Of a DNA stretch of 64,000 nucleotides, positions 34,997 to 44,853 are shown piece after piece. Every line of letters starts with the position of its first letter. The stretch's first letter is position 1. The translations under genes were made by a program, and so were the position numbers. Where the stretch lies: the NCBI RefSeq assembly GCF_002335805.1, contig NZ_NISU01000001.1:186001-250000 (forward strand), written 5' to 3'. The DNA is from Bacillus sp. FJAT-45350. Lineage in GTDB: Bacteria; Bacillota; Bacilli; Bacillales; NISU01. The notes below the pieces were generated by a model, which was not told the origin of the DNA, ran no database searches, and saw only the letters and a list, made by a program, of their open reading frames with translations.

Positions 34997-35156
34997 AGAG
35001 GTTGTTCAAAAAGTAGCTGCAATGGCTTCGCACGCTGTGCGCCTTGCTAGGAGAAAACCACTCCTAGCAAGGCTTTTAAAAGAATACAGCGACTACGCTC
35101 AATTACTTAGAGGTTATTCAAAAAGGTAAAAAACGACCTTTTTGAATAACCTCTAA
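34997..35156. repeat. nested palindromic repeat, copy B (full)
   Basis: Outer left arm AGAGGTTGTTCAAAAAG (34997-35013); inner module 35019-35106 starting GCAATGGCTTCG with inner stem CTTGCTAGGAG / CTCCTAGCAAG (35043-35053 and 35061-35071) and loop AAAACCA; then a terminator-like hairpin AGAGGTTATTCAAAAAGGT with its complement up to 35156. The module is the same as at 8562-8647, but the flanking hairpin is a different sequence. Confidence 0.85.
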
Positions 35157-35290
35157 AAGAAAAATTGGATTTAGGAGGACAAATGGGTTTGAGTGTTGAA
35201 GAAATTAATGTACATGTTAGGTTAATTACTCCTAATATAGTAAGAATATTTACTTAATTTTCTAAATTATGATAGGTTAGGAGAAATTAG

Positions 35291-36559
35291 ATGAAAAAAG
35301 TACATAAAGGTTGGATTATTCTTTTTTTATTATTCTGTACGATGCTTGGTAGCCTAGGATTTGGACGTTTTTCATTAGGCGCGATTCTTCCGTTTATGAG
35401 AGAAGGGTTAGCTCTTGATTATCGGCAAATTGGTTTAATTGCATCATCAGCATTTATTGGTTATTTATTAAGTGTCTCGATAGTAGGATATTTCGTAATT
35501 CGTTTTGGTGCAAAAAAAATAATAAACTACTCATTGTTTATTATTATTGTTGGTATGGTCCTCAATGCAAATGCGATGTCTTTCTGGCTAGCTTATTTTG
35601 GTTGCTTACTATTAGGAATTGGTGCAGGAGGTTCTTCTATACCGACAATGGGTCTTGCAGGAAGATGGTTTTCAAACAAGAAGAAGGGTATGGCCATTGG
35701 GATTGTATCTGGTGGTTTAGGTGTAGGAATAGTTATCAGTGGACTATTTGTTCCGACTATCGTAAATATTACCGCTGAAGGTTGGCGGATTAGTTGGTAT
35801 ATCCTTGCTATTATTACTTTTCTTTTTATCATAGTAAACTGGATTTTTCTAAAAAATTCTCCGGAAGAGTTAGGCTTAAAGCCGGTTGGTGATGAAGAGT
35901 CGGTATCTAAGCTATCTAAGAAAGTAGAAACGCCGGAACAAAGTGGTAAATGGAGTGTTTATAAAAATAAGCAAGTTTGGATTATTGGTTTCATTTATTT
36001 ATCTTGGGGGTTTAGTTATTTAATCTTTTCAACTTTTCTAGTTGATTATTTAATGGTGGAATTACACTTTTCTAAAGAGTTGGCTGGTCTTATCTTTTCG
36101 ATAGCTGGTTTTGTGAGTATTATAAGTGGATTTATTTGGGGCGGATTCTCTGATAAATATGGAAGGATGTACGCTTTGTCCCTTGTATTGGCGATTCAAT
36201 TCTCCATGCTAATTGCACTAACTATGTCAACTTCAACATTTTTTATTGTTCTAGAATCGATCATTTATGGACTGACATTATGGGCTGTACCGACGATTAT
36301 GAATGCAAGTGTGGCAGAGTATGTAAAAATTTCTTATGTTCCTGTAGCGATGGGCTTTGTTACCGTATTTTTTAGTATCGGACAAATTGTATCACCGATT
36401 ATAACAGGATTTATTATTGACTCAACAAATAGCTACTATTTAGCATTTTTGCTTTCCGCTTTAATTTGTTTATGTGGTGCAATTGGTTGTATGAGACTTC
36501 ATTTTATGAAGCGTTCAAAACAAAAAGTAGTGGTAACTAACTCGAATTTGAATATCTAA
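35291..36559 (+). CDS. MFS transporter
   Basis: A 422-residue major facilitator with twelve predicted helices. MFS landmarks include LGIGAGGSSIPTMGLAGRWF in the fourth and fifth helices and the loop motif GGFSDKYGRMYALS (D-K-Y-G-R) between helices 8 and 9. Seems closest to the YbfB/oxalate-formate-like branch, substrate unknown. RBS GTTAGGAG. The nitronate monooxygenase-like gene follows 64 bases later and may be co-transcribed. Confidence 0.85.
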   Translation: MKKVHKGWIILFLLFCTMLGSLGFGRFSLGAILPFMREGLALDYRQIGLIASSAFIGYLLSVSIVGYFVIRFGAKKIINYSLFIIIVGMVLNANAMSFWLAYFGCLLLGIGAGGSSIPTMGLAGRWFSNKKKGMAIGIVSGGLGVGIVISGLFVPTIVNITAEGWRISWYILAIITFLFIIVNWIFLKNSPEELGLKPVGDEESVSKLSKKVETPEQSGKWSVYKNKQVWIIGFIYLSWGFSYLIFSTFLVDYLMVELHFSKELAGLIFSIAGFVSIISGFIWGGFSDKYGRMYALSLVLAIQFSMLIALTMSTSTFFIVLESIIYGLTLWAVPTIMNASVAEYVKISYVPVAMGFVTVFFSIGQIVSPIITGFIIDSTNSYYLAFLLSALICLCGAIGCMRLHFMKRSKQKVVVTNSNLNI

Positions 36560-36623
36560 TATTTTTGAATCATTTAAAATCAGTTATCAAAATAAAATAA
36601 TAATATGTTAAGGGGGATAAAAA

Positions 36624-37580
36624 ATGAGTAAAAATCGTGTTTGTGAACTTTTAGGAATAGAATATCCAGTTATTCAAGGTGGATTGGCCTATGTAGGGAA
36701 TGGTGCTTTAGCAGCTGCTGTTTCAAATGGTGGAGGTTTTGGGCAAATTGGAACAGGTGGTCGTTCATTAGACGATTTCCGAGAACAGATTCGAATTGCA
36801 TCAGAACTAACTGATAAACCTTTTGGAGTTAATTTACCAATTAGCGAGCATTCAGATAATACGCCTTTTGTAGAAGCAATCATAGAAAATGCAGATAAAA
36901 TAAAGGCTGTAAGTGTGGCAGCAGGGAATCCGAAGCCTTTTGTCCCTCTTTTTAAAGAAGCAGGATTAAAAGTTATGGTCGTAACAGCTGCTGTTAAACA
37001 TGCGTTAAAGGCTCAAGAAATAGGTGCTGACCTAATCATATCAGAAGGATTTGAAGCAGGTGGTCATGACAGTCCGTTGGAATTAACTTTGTTCACACTT
37101 ATACCACAAGTGTCTAAAGCAGTTGATATTCCAGTAGTTGCAGCAGGAGGAATTATGAATGGTCAAGGGATGGCAGCAGCAATGGCACTAGGTGCAGAAG
37201 GAGTTCAGCTTGGTACTCGTTTTGTTGCAACAAAGGAATGTGAAGCCCATGATAATTATAAAAATTTATTAACAGAGGCAAATGAAGATTCAACAGTCGT
37301 TATTGAACGGAGCATTGGAAGAAGACTACGAGTATTAAAATCACCATTTGTTGATAAGATCCTTGAAGTGGAAGATACTCAACCTACAATCGAAGAGCTA
37401 CTACCATTTATAAGAGGGAAGAACAACAAAATAGCTGCAATTGAAGGGGAAGTAGAGAAAGGCTGGATGAACTGTGGGCAAGCAGTTGGTCTAATAGATT
37501 CTATTCCAAGTGCAACAGAAGTAGTAGAAACAATTATGCGAGAAGCAAGGGATGTAGCATCTAACTTAACAATAGATTAA
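36624..37580 (+). CDS. nitronate monooxygenase / FabK-like FMN enzyme
   Basis: A 318-residue FMN TIM-barrel protein of the NMO/2-nitropropane dioxygenase family: EYPVIQGGLAYVGNGALAAAVSNGGGFGQIG at the N-terminus, SEGFEAGGHDS with the conserved histidine of the NMO family, and PVVAAGGIMNGQGMAAAMALGAEGVQLGTRF for phosphate binding of FMN. It may detoxify nitronates; the same fold includes the enoyl-ACP reductase FabK. A FabI gene is present at 62534, so FabK is not required. RBS AAGGGGGA. Confidence 0.85.
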   Translation: MSKNRVCELLGIEYPVIQGGLAYVGNGALAAAVSNGGGFGQIGTGGRSLDDFREQIRIASELTDKPFGVNLPISEHSDNTPFVEAIIENADKIKAVSVAAGNPKPFVPLFKEAGLKVMVVTAAVKHALKAQEIGADLIISEGFEAGGHDSPLELTLFTLIPQVSKAVDIPVVAAGGIMNGQGMAAAMALGAEGVQLGTRFVATKECEAHDNYKNLLTEANEDSTVVIERSIGRRLRVLKSPFVDKILEVEDTQPTIEELLPFIRGKNNKIAAIEGEVEKGWMNCGQAVGLIDSIPSATEVVETIMREARDVASNLTID

Positions 37581-37637
37581 GAAGGGAGTAGATGATTGTT
37601 CGACTGTGAAGGTTAATATGTAGGAAAATAGGAAAAG

Positions 37638-37674
37638 AGGCACAACAAGGTTGAATACTTGTTGTGCCTTTTTA
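37638..37674. terminator. bidirectional terminator between NMO and RND genes
   Basis: AGGCACAACAAG/CTTGTTGTGCCT with an 8-base loop, A-run before and T5 after. Confidence 0.85.
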
Positions 37675-37694
37675 GTTGCTTAGGAAATTTTAAT

Positions 37695-40600
37695 TTATCT
37701 ATCTTCCAACTCTAGTTTCTTTTCTAATCTTTTTTCTTTACGCATGTCTAAAACGTAATAAATAACTGGAATTAATACTAGTGTGATGAATGTTGCGAAG
37801 GTAAGTCCGAATACAATGACAATAGCCATTGGTTGCTGTACTTCTGTTCCTTCACCAAAGCCAAGTGTTAATGGAATTAAACCTAGAATTGTTGTCATTG
37901 CCGTCATTAAGATTGGACGGAGACGGGTTGGGCCTGCTTCTACAATGGCGTCATAACTCGTACGCCCTTTTTTCTTTAGTGTATTAATATAGTCAATTAA
38001 TACAATCGCATTATTTACAACTATCCCTGTTAAAATTAAGATCCCAACTAAGGAACCAACCCCGAGAGGTTGCATCGTTACAAGTAAACCGATAATTACT
38101 CCTATTGCTGTAATAGGAACAGAAAACATAATAATGAATGGATAGAAGAATGATTCGAAGCGTCCGGCCATGACCATATAGACAAGTACTACAGCTAAAG
38201 CAATAGCAAGTGATAATTTAGTAAAGGCATCAATCATTTGCTCGTTTTGCCCACCAAATGAAATTCGATAGCCAGTTGGTAAAACAGGAGCGAGCTCTGC
38301 TCGGAGTACATCTTCTATATCTGATACGACACTGCCTAAATCTCTATCTAATATGGATGCTCGAATCGTCACTTCTCTTAGCCGGTCAGTTCGGCGAATT
38401 TGACTCGGTCCTTCTCCACGTTGAATCGTTGCTACTGCGTGAAGAGGAATTCTGTCTCCAAACGGAGTGTCAATAAGTAACTCTGACAAGGCATCAATTG
38501 ATGTTGTATAGCGATTGTCTACAAGTAGACGTACATCCAATTCCTCACCAGTTCGAGCGAGTCGTGTAGCAAGCAAACCTCGTGTAGCATCATTAATCGT
38601 TGATGCTATTTGGCCACTGCCAATACCGTAACTTGAGGCTTGGTCTCGGTTAATTGAAACAGTTATTTCAGGATTTCCAGCTGTGAAATTAGAATTAGGT
38701 TCTCTCACACCTTCTACTTCTGAAATTAGTCGAATTACTTCCTCTGATAATTGTTGAAGTGTTTCTAGCTCTCTGCCTTTAATTGTGATTGAAACAGGAT
38801 CATCTGTAAAACCACTATCACTAGCTGCTACTCCAATATCTGCAGGAATATCCTTTACACGCTCTCTTATCTCTTCGGCAATTTCTTGGTCATTGCGGCT
38901 TCTTTCATTAACTTCGGTTAATAAAATACTATAGCTCGCTCTATTTGTCTGTGTCCCAGCAGCCAAGGCAAAGTTATCGGTGCCTCCAACAGTAACATAA
39001 GCTAAATCTATTTCAGGTATACCTTCTAATGAGTTGTCTATTTCCTCAGTAATTTCATATGTTGCTTCAAGAGAGCTTCCAGCAGGAAGTCTTACATCCA
39101 TACTTAAAAAGCTTTGGTCTTGTGCTGGTAAAAATTCAGTACCGATAAATGGTATTCCGCCTAACGATAAGAGTAATAGAAGTAATGTACCGCCTATAAT
39201 TGTTTTAGGACGGCGTAAGGCTTTTTCAAGTGATATCTTATACCATGAGGACAACCGTTCGAATCCTCTTTGAAAGGCAGAAGTATCGTCATTTACTTTC
39301 ATAAAGGTAGATGAAAATAACGGTACGATAATTAAAGCTGTAAAAAGGGACGCAAACAACGAGAAAGCAATGGTTATTGCTAATGGCTTGAATAATTGTG
39401 CAGCAAGTCCTTCTACAAATACAATAGGTAAGAAAACGACTATTGTAGTTAATGTTGAGGCAATAATTGCTCCGCCTATTTCACTTGTTCCTTCAATTGC
39501 AGCTTCTTTAATTGAATATCCTTTTTGTCTAAGTCGATAAATGTTTTCAAGTATAACAATTGCATTATCAACCATCATCCCAACACCTAGAGCAAGTCCA
39601 CCTAGGGTAAGGATGTTTAATGTTTCACCATAAAAATACATAAATAAGAAGGTTGTCATGATTGAAATCGGTATAGACATACCAATAATAAAGGTACTTC
39701 GTAGATTACGTAAAAATAAATAAAGAACGAGCGCAGCGAGAAAACTTCCTAAAAGAATATTCCATGCAACAGCTCTTAGAGATTGCTCAATAAATCGACT
39801 CTGATCAAAAATAGAACGTATTTCAACACCCTCTGGTAAAAGCTCTTTAACGGCTTCAATTTCACTATTTATTGAACGAGCGACAGTCACCGTATTCGTT
39901 CCAGATGCCTTAAGAATAGACATACCAACACTAGGTTCACCGTTTAAATAACTTACTTGATTTGTTGGTTTTGTCGTTTCTCGGACATCAACAAGTGTTT
40001 CAAGTGGAATTACACCAATATTAGTAGGAATAGGTAGTGCTTTTATATCGTAAATGGATGTAAATTGTCCTGTCACCCGAATGGGGAGGTTTTGATTCAT
40101 ATCTTGAAGCTGCCCTGCTGGTATATTTAAATTTTCACTTGCTATAATTTGTTGTAGTGTTGATAGTGTAACGTCATATGTCGATAGTTTTGATGGATCA
40201 ACAGTTAGCTGAATCTCTTGTTCTGCTCCACCTTCTACTTGTACAGCAGCCACTCCATCGACAGAATCTAGAAGTGGTTTTATATCATTTTCAACTATTT
40301 TTTTTGCAGTAGCAAGATCACCGGATGGTTCTGTTACTGCTAACTGAACGATAGGAAGGAGGCTAGGGTCAAACTTTAACACTTGTGGCATCGGCACTTC
40401 TCTCGGAAGTCCTTCCCTAACCAAGTCTAATCGTTCTCTCATATTGAGAGTGGCAAAGTCCATGTCCGTACCCCAATTAAATGAAACGAGAATTAATGCC
40501 CCACCAGTTCTTGAGGTTGATGAAACAGATTCAACATTTGGAATACTAGACATTATTTCTTCTATAGGACCTGTAACTAATTGCTCAATCTCCTCAGGAC

Positions 40601-40763
40601 CTGCACCTTCATATGTAACAGTAACGGCTGCGACAGGAAAAGTGAGTTCAGGAAAAAGATCTAAAGATAAATTGCGCAAGGAAACAATCCCTAGTATTAA
40701 GATAAGGCCAACGACCATTGCCATCGCAACTGGTCTCAGTACAGATAGTTTCGCAATCTTCAT
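37695..40763 (-). CDS. RND multidrug efflux pump (SwrC/AcrB-like)
   Basis: A 1022-residue RND transporter of the HAE1 family. Helix 1 is followed by a large extracellular loop, then the block LNILTLGGLALGVGMMVDNAIVILENIYR with the conserved aspartate of proton relay helix 4; the internal duplication repeats it near SLVGILILTGIVVNNAIVLIDYI. B. subtilis SwrC (YerP) is the closest known type, giving resistance to surfactin and other amphiphiles. The gene is 7 bases behind the adaptor gene, implying translational coupling. It ends at a bidirectional terminator. Confidence 0.92.
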   Translation of the reverse strand: MKIAKLSVLRPVAMAMVVGLILILGIVSLRNLSLDLFPELTFPVAAVTVTYEGAGPEEIEQLVTGPIEEIMSSIPNVESVSSTSRTGGALILVSFNWGTDMDFATLNMRERLDLVREGLPREVPMPQVLKFDPSLLPIVQLAVTEPSGDLATAKKIVENDIKPLLDSVDGVAAVQVEGGAEQEIQLTVDPSKLSTYDVTLSTLQQIIASENLNIPAGQLQDMNQNLPIRVTGQFTSIYDIKALPIPTNIGVIPLETLVDVRETTKPTNQVSYLNGEPSVGMSILKASGTNTVTVARSINSEIEAVKELLPEGVEIRSIFDQSRFIEQSLRAVAWNILLGSFLAALVLYLFLRNLRSTFIIGMSIPISIMTTFLFMYFYGETLNILTLGGLALGVGMMVDNAIVILENIYRLRQKGYSIKEAAIEGTSEIGGAIIASTLTTIVVFLPIVFVEGLAAQLFKPLAITIAFSLFASLFTALIIVPLFSSTFMKVNDDTSAFQRGFERLSSWYKISLEKALRRPKTIIGGTLLLLLLSLGGIPFIGTEFLPAQDQSFLSMDVRLPAGSSLEATYEITEEIDNSLEGIPEIDLAYVTVGGTDNFALAAGTQTNRASYSILLTEVNERSRNDQEIAEEIRERVKDIPADIGVAASDSGFTDDPVSITIKGRELETLQQLSEEVIRLISEVEGVREPNSNFTAGNPEITVSINRDQASSYGIGSGQIASTINDATRGLLATRLARTGEELDVRLLVDNRYTTSIDALSELLIDTPFGDRIPLHAVATIQRGEGPSQIRRTDRLREVTIRASILDRDLGSVVSDIEDVLRAELAPVLPTGYRISFGGQNEQMIDAFTKLSLAIALAVVLVYMVMAGRFESFFYPFIIMFSVPITAIGVIIGLLVTMQPLGVGSLVGILILTGIVVNNAIVLIDYINTLKKKGRTSYDAIVEAGPTRLRPILMTAMTTILGLIPLTLGFGEGTEVQQPMAIVIVFGLTFATFITLVLIPVIYYVLDMRKEKRLEKKLELEDR

Positions 40764-40770
40764 TGTATCT

Positions 40771-41979
40771 TCACTCGCTTCGTATTGTAATTTCTACTCC
40801 CTCGGTTAAGCGCTCTTTTCCCGTTGTTACGATTATGTCTTCTGCGGAAAGTCCATCAACAACTTCGATCATATCTTCATTTCTCATACCAATGATAATA
40901 TTCGTGCGAGTGACCGTCCCTTCATTAACGACATAAACATACGGTTGCAAATCATCATAGAGAATAGCAGTTAACGGTACCATCAAGGCTTCTTCTATCG
41001 TACCTAACTTAATATGTGCAGTTGCTTTCATTCCTCCTTTAATTTTCAGTTCCGTATTATCAACTGGGATTTCAACAGTGAAACTATTCGTTTGTGGATT
41101 AATAACTGGAGAGACTACTGAAATTGTCCCTTGTAATTGCTCTTCAATTCCATTAATCGTTAATAGGGCATCCATGCCTCTTGTTAGTTGTGCCACTTGA
41201 AAACTATTTGCTGTAAAAGTTGCTACAACAGGATCGAGTTCAACGACCATAACTAAAGGTGAGTTAGGAATGGCAGTTTGTCCTTCTGTCACATCTAATA
41301 GGGCAATGACACCATTTATGGGTGAGCGTAGTTTTGTCATTTCAAGTGCAAGTTCTGCCTGACGTACATTTTCTCTTGCACTAGTAAGCTGAGTTTCTAG
41401 CTCAAGGGTATTAATTGATGGTATTTGCTGCATGCTCCCTGCAGATTGTTGGAGTTCAGCTTGTTTTAATGAAAGCTCTAGAGAACTTCTAACGAATTCT
41501 ACTAAAGATACATCAGCATCTTCATCCCCAAGTTCAGATAGGAGTTTTTGTGTTTGTTTGAGTGATTGTTCAAGTTCATTTTGTTGTTGTTGAAGTTTTG
41601 TTATATTTTGCTCAGTATTTTTTCTTAATTGGTTTGCTTGAGAGAGAGCTTTTTCTAATTCAGTGACGACATTTCTAGCTAGATTCAATTGCCTTTTTGC
41701 GCCTTGATCGTCTAATGAAATAATTAAGTCATCTTTACTAACTTCATCCCCGACCGTTTTGTGGACTTGTTCAACAGTGAGAGGAGTAGGTGTAAATAAA
41801 GGTAGTTGATTTGCTGGCAATGCTTGTCCATTCAGTTCTAACGTCTTTTCAATCGTTTCTTTTGAAACAGTCGCTGTCTCCACTAAAATTGACTGTCTCT
41901 CAACTTCATCATTGGTAATATCATTTGTTTGACAAGCAGTAAGGAATATAATAAATAAAATAAATAATACCTTTTTCAA
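40771..41979 (-). CDS. RND efflux adaptor lipoprotein (HlyD/MFP family)
   Basis: A 402-residue membrane fusion protein. The signal KVLFILFIIFLTACQ carries a lipobox with Cys16 lipidated, then come a biotinyl-lipoyl half-motif (VEQVHKTVGDEVSKDDLII), a long coiled-coil hairpin (about 95-200), the second lipoyl half (LRSPINGVIALLDVTEGQ) and beta-barrel domains (FTVEIPVDNTELKIKGGMKATAHI). Start is TTG at 41979 with GAGGAGAT upstream. In a Gram-positive cell it likely links the pump to the wall side. First gene of the efflux operon, divergent from spx. Confidence 0.88.
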   Translation of the reverse strand: MKKVLFILFIIFLTACQTNDITNDEVERQSILVETATVSKETIEKTLELNGQALPANQLPLFTPTPLTVEQVHKTVGDEVSKDDLIISLDDQGAKRQLNLARNVVTELEKALSQANQLRKNTEQNITKLQQQQNELEQSLKQTQKLLSELGDEDADVSLVEFVRSSLELSLKQAELQQSAGSMQQIPSINTLELETQLTSARENVRQAELALEMTKLRSPINGVIALLDVTEGQTAIPNSPLVMVVELDPVVATFTANSFQVAQLTRGMDALLTINGIEEQLQGTISVVSPVINPQTNSFTVEIPVDNTELKIKGGMKATAHIKLGTIEEALMVPLTAILYDDLQPYVYVVNEGTVTRTNIIIGMRNEDMIEVVDGLSAEDIIVTTGKERLTEGVEITIRSE

Positions 41980-42325
41980 AATGTGTCATCTCCTCTTAAT
42001 AAATACAAAAACAATGGTACTATAAATAAAGATTATAACTAAAAGATATGTACCATTATCTTGTGACTAAAGTGTGAAATATATGAACTTGTAGTGAATT
42101 TTGGTGAGATTTCAATTAATATGATGTTTAATTAAATACTGATTGTGGTAATCAGCAAAGTAAGGTATACAAACCTGTTATCTAACATGTACATGTTGTA
42201 TAGATATTGTACATTTTTTTTATAAAAGAGTCTATTCAAATTAGAATCATTATTGTATAATGTATGTAGTAAGAAAAAATTCAATTTTATTTTTATGTGA
42301 TACATTTGAAGGGAGATGTCCATAA
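41980..42325. other. divergent region between RND operon and spx
   Basis: 346 bases. It contains a perfect 14-base palindrome AACATGTACATGTT at 42184-42197 and, on the plus strand, TATAAT at 42256-42261 with weak -35 candidates (TATTCA 42233-42238, spacer 17). B. subtilis spx is driven by several promoters; only this -10 element is clear here. Confidence 0.5.
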
Positions 42326-42721
<396 letters not shown>

Positions 42722-42745
42722 TTAAAAGGGACAGACCCTTTAAAA

Positions 42746-42777
42746 AGAGCCGTAACCACATGTAGTGGTACGGCTCT
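42746..42777 (+). terminator. terminator after spx
   Basis: AGAGCCGTA-CCAC/GTGG-TACGGCTCT stem with a short loop; T-poor tail ATTGCTTTTT. Confidence 0.75.
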
Positions 42778-42820
42778 ATTGCTTTTTGGGGATTGAACCT
42801 TTCCTATACAATGAGTAGTA

Positions 42821-42865
42821 GAGGCTGGGGCAAAAGGTACGTTTTTGACCTTGTGTCCCAGCCTC
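42821..42865 (-). terminator. GAGGCTGGG-type hairpin after yjbE (repeat copy D, outer part only)
   Basis: GAGGCTGGG-CAAAAGGT pairs with ACCTTGTG-CCCAGCCTC. It shares the GGCTGGGACAAAAGGT sequence of the repeat outer hairpins at 8653 and 46441 but has no inner module. Confidence 0.7.
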
Positions 42866-42889
42866 ATAACACATGCAGTTACTCCATTC

Positions 42890-43567
42890 TCAACCTCTAA
42901 AGTTGTTTGATAATGCTAACTTGCGAGAGAATACTCCAGCTACTAATACACCAACTACTATAATGATTTGGAAAAAGGCTGTCATATAAGGGTGTGAACT
43001 AAATAGTGGTGAGAACATTTCTTCATGAGAGATCATTCTACCAGCTGTGAATGCTAAGATTCCTGCACCAATATAGATAATAAAAGGGAATCTGTCGAAT
43101 GCCATTAAAATTAACTTACTACCCCAGATGATAATAGGGACGGAAAAGATTAAGCCAATCATCACCAGTAGCATATTTCCATGTGCTGCACCTGCTACAG
43201 CAATGATATTGTCAAACCCCATAATAAAGTCTGCAATAACAATTGCTTTAATTGCACTAAAGAGACTCGTACCACCATTAACATCTCTGTTATCGTCATG
43301 GTCAGTCAATAAACTATAAGCGATGTAAATTAGTAGGGCACCACCAATGGCTAATAGATAAGGGATTTCTAGTAGTTGAACGGCTACTAGTGTTAGTCCC
43401 ATTCGAATGACTAGAGCAAGAGTGATTCCTAATATAATTGCTTTGTTTCTTTGATGTGCTGGTAAGTTTCTACAAGCTAAGGCTACTACAATTGCATTAT
43501 CACCGCCGAGGATAAGGTCGATACCAATAATCGTTAGAAGAGCAATTAGAAAATCTAAATCCATCAT
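42890..43567 (-). CDS. yjbE: TerC family membrane protein, YjbE-like
   Basis: A 225-residue TerC-family protein with about seven helices. IDLILGGDNAIVVALACRNLP contains the conserved acidic GGDNA motif and IVIADFIMGFDNIIAVAGAAHGN its duplicate, both thought to bind metal. Relatives export manganese. Unlike some YkoY-type genes it has no yybP-ykoY riboswitch upstream. Position between spx and mecA matches B. subtilis yjbE, although here it is transcribed opposite to spx. Start 43567 or 43564. Confidence 0.88.
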   Translation of the reverse strand: MMDLDFLIALLTIIGIDLILGGDNAIVVALACRNLPAHQRNKAIILGITLALVIRMGLTLVAVQLLEIPYLLAIGGALLIYIAYSLLTDHDDNRDVNGGTSLFSAIKAIVIADFIMGFDNIIAVAGAAHGNMLLVMIGLIFSVPIIIWGSKLILMAFDRFPFIIYIGAGILAFTAGRMISHEEMFSPLFSSHPYMTAFFQIIIVVGVLVAGVFSRKLALSNNFRG

Positions 43568-44027
43568 CGTATTTTCATCCTTAATCTTTTGGTTTTTGAC
43601 TGGCTATCAAAGTATCAAATAGTTGACAAAACAAGTTGATATCATTGATAATTGGTACTTAATATAGAACAATAGGTTGTCTATACTATGTGTATACGAA
43701 AAGAGAAGGAAAAGAACGAAAATATGATATATATTCAAGGGAAGTTTGGGTAAACGTTGACTTTTGAAAAAAAGTTTAAATTGTCAGCAAATTAATTTCC
43801 ATTCTGAGTGTATTTATCATAAAATAGAAATATAGATATAAAAACTCAACAATGTAACTTGCCTCTACAATTAGGAAAGTAAAAAGTGGAGAATTTCCTT
43901 ACGAATTACGTCATTTTGACTAAAAGTATTATAGGATGTGCAAATTGGGTATAGGTGACCTAAGACATTTTTGGGGAAGAGGAAGTCCTTCCGCCATGAT
44001 GAATATCGCAAGGAGGGAGAAATTCAG
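43568..44027. other. divergent intergenic region between yjbE and mecA
   Basis: 460 AT-rich bases without a gene. I see no riboswitch motif, repeat or confident promoter; an AAGGAGGGAG ribosome site for mecA lies at the right end. Confidence 0.4.
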
Positions 44028-44696
44028 ATGGAGATCGAAAGAGTGAACGAAACAACGATTAAATTCTATATTTCATATAAAGATATAGAGGACCGCGGCT
44101 TTGACCGTGATGAGATATGGTATAACCGTGAAAGAGGAGAAGAACTCTTTTTTGAAATGATGAATGAAGCAAATGACAATGGTGAATTTGAGCTTGAGGG
44201 CCCATTATGGATTCAAGTACAGGCACTTGAGAAGGGATTAGAGATTGTTGTTACGAGAGGCAAAGTCTCTGATGGCAATGTGAAGTTAGAAATCCCAGTA
44301 TCCTCAAATGATAAGCATGCGGATTCACCAGTTGACAATGATATCGTTGATATGCTCGACGCTCAATTTGGAGACTCGACTAAAATAATTGAAGTAGAAG
44401 AAGATTTTCTTGAACTTGTAATTGGTTTTGCAGATTTAGAGGATCTAATTTCATTAAGTCATAGCTTCCAAGAAGATATAGAAAATTCTCTTTATCATTT
44501 TGAAGGTAAATATTACTTGTATATTGTTTTTCAAGATGACCAATATACTGAAGATGAGCAAGATGATATGTTAAGTCGAATCCTAGAGTATGGTTATGAG
44601 ACAGAATTTACAGTTCACCGTATGCATGAGTATGGTAAACAAATTATTGATGGTAATGCAATAAATACGATTCGTGAGAATTTTCCTAAACGTTAA
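44028..44696 (+). CDS. mecA: adaptor protein MecA
   Basis: A 222-residue ClpC adaptor that targets ComK for degradation by ClpCP and blocks competence until ComS appears. The N-terminal substrate domain starts MEIERVNETTIKFYISYKDIEDRGFDRDEIW; a disordered acidic linker (about 85-115) leads to the C-terminal ClpC-binding domain (LVIGFADLEDLISLSHSF, FHRMHEYG-like end). Length matches B. subtilis (218). ATG 44028 follows AAGGAGGGAG; the longer frame from 43971 has no ribosome site. Confidence 0.95.
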   Translation: MEIERVNETTIKFYISYKDIEDRGFDRDEIWYNRERGEELFFEMMNEANDNGEFELEGPLWIQVQALEKGLEIVVTRGKVSDGNVKLEIPVSSNDKHADSPVDNDIVDMLDAQFGDSTKIIEVEEDFLELVIGFADLEDLISLSHSFQEDIENSLYHFEGKYYLYIVFQDDQYTEDEQDDMLSRILEYGYETEFTVHRMHEYGKQIIDGNAINTIRENFPKR

Positions 44697-44701
44697 TTTT
44701 G

Positions 44702-44727
44702 AGCCGATTTCATCTATGAAATCGGCT
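44702..44727 (+). terminator. terminator after mecA
   Basis: AGCCGATTTCAT/ATGAAATCGGCT with a two-base loop, then TCTATTTTG; it begins 5 bases past the stop. Confidence 0.8.
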
Positions 44728-44853
44728 TCTATTTTGAATAGGGAGTATTCACTAAGTCGATACTTGCTATGTCTCATTTAATTAAATGAAGGATGTATCA
44801 AATTTGTGTCTGTCTACATCAGAAAAACTACTGATGTTAGTAAGGAGAACGAT

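Noticed and set aside
43568-43800. yybP-ykoY riboswitch upstream of the TerC gene
   Set aside because: TerC genes often have one, but no GGGGAGTAG-type motif occurs on the minus strand here.
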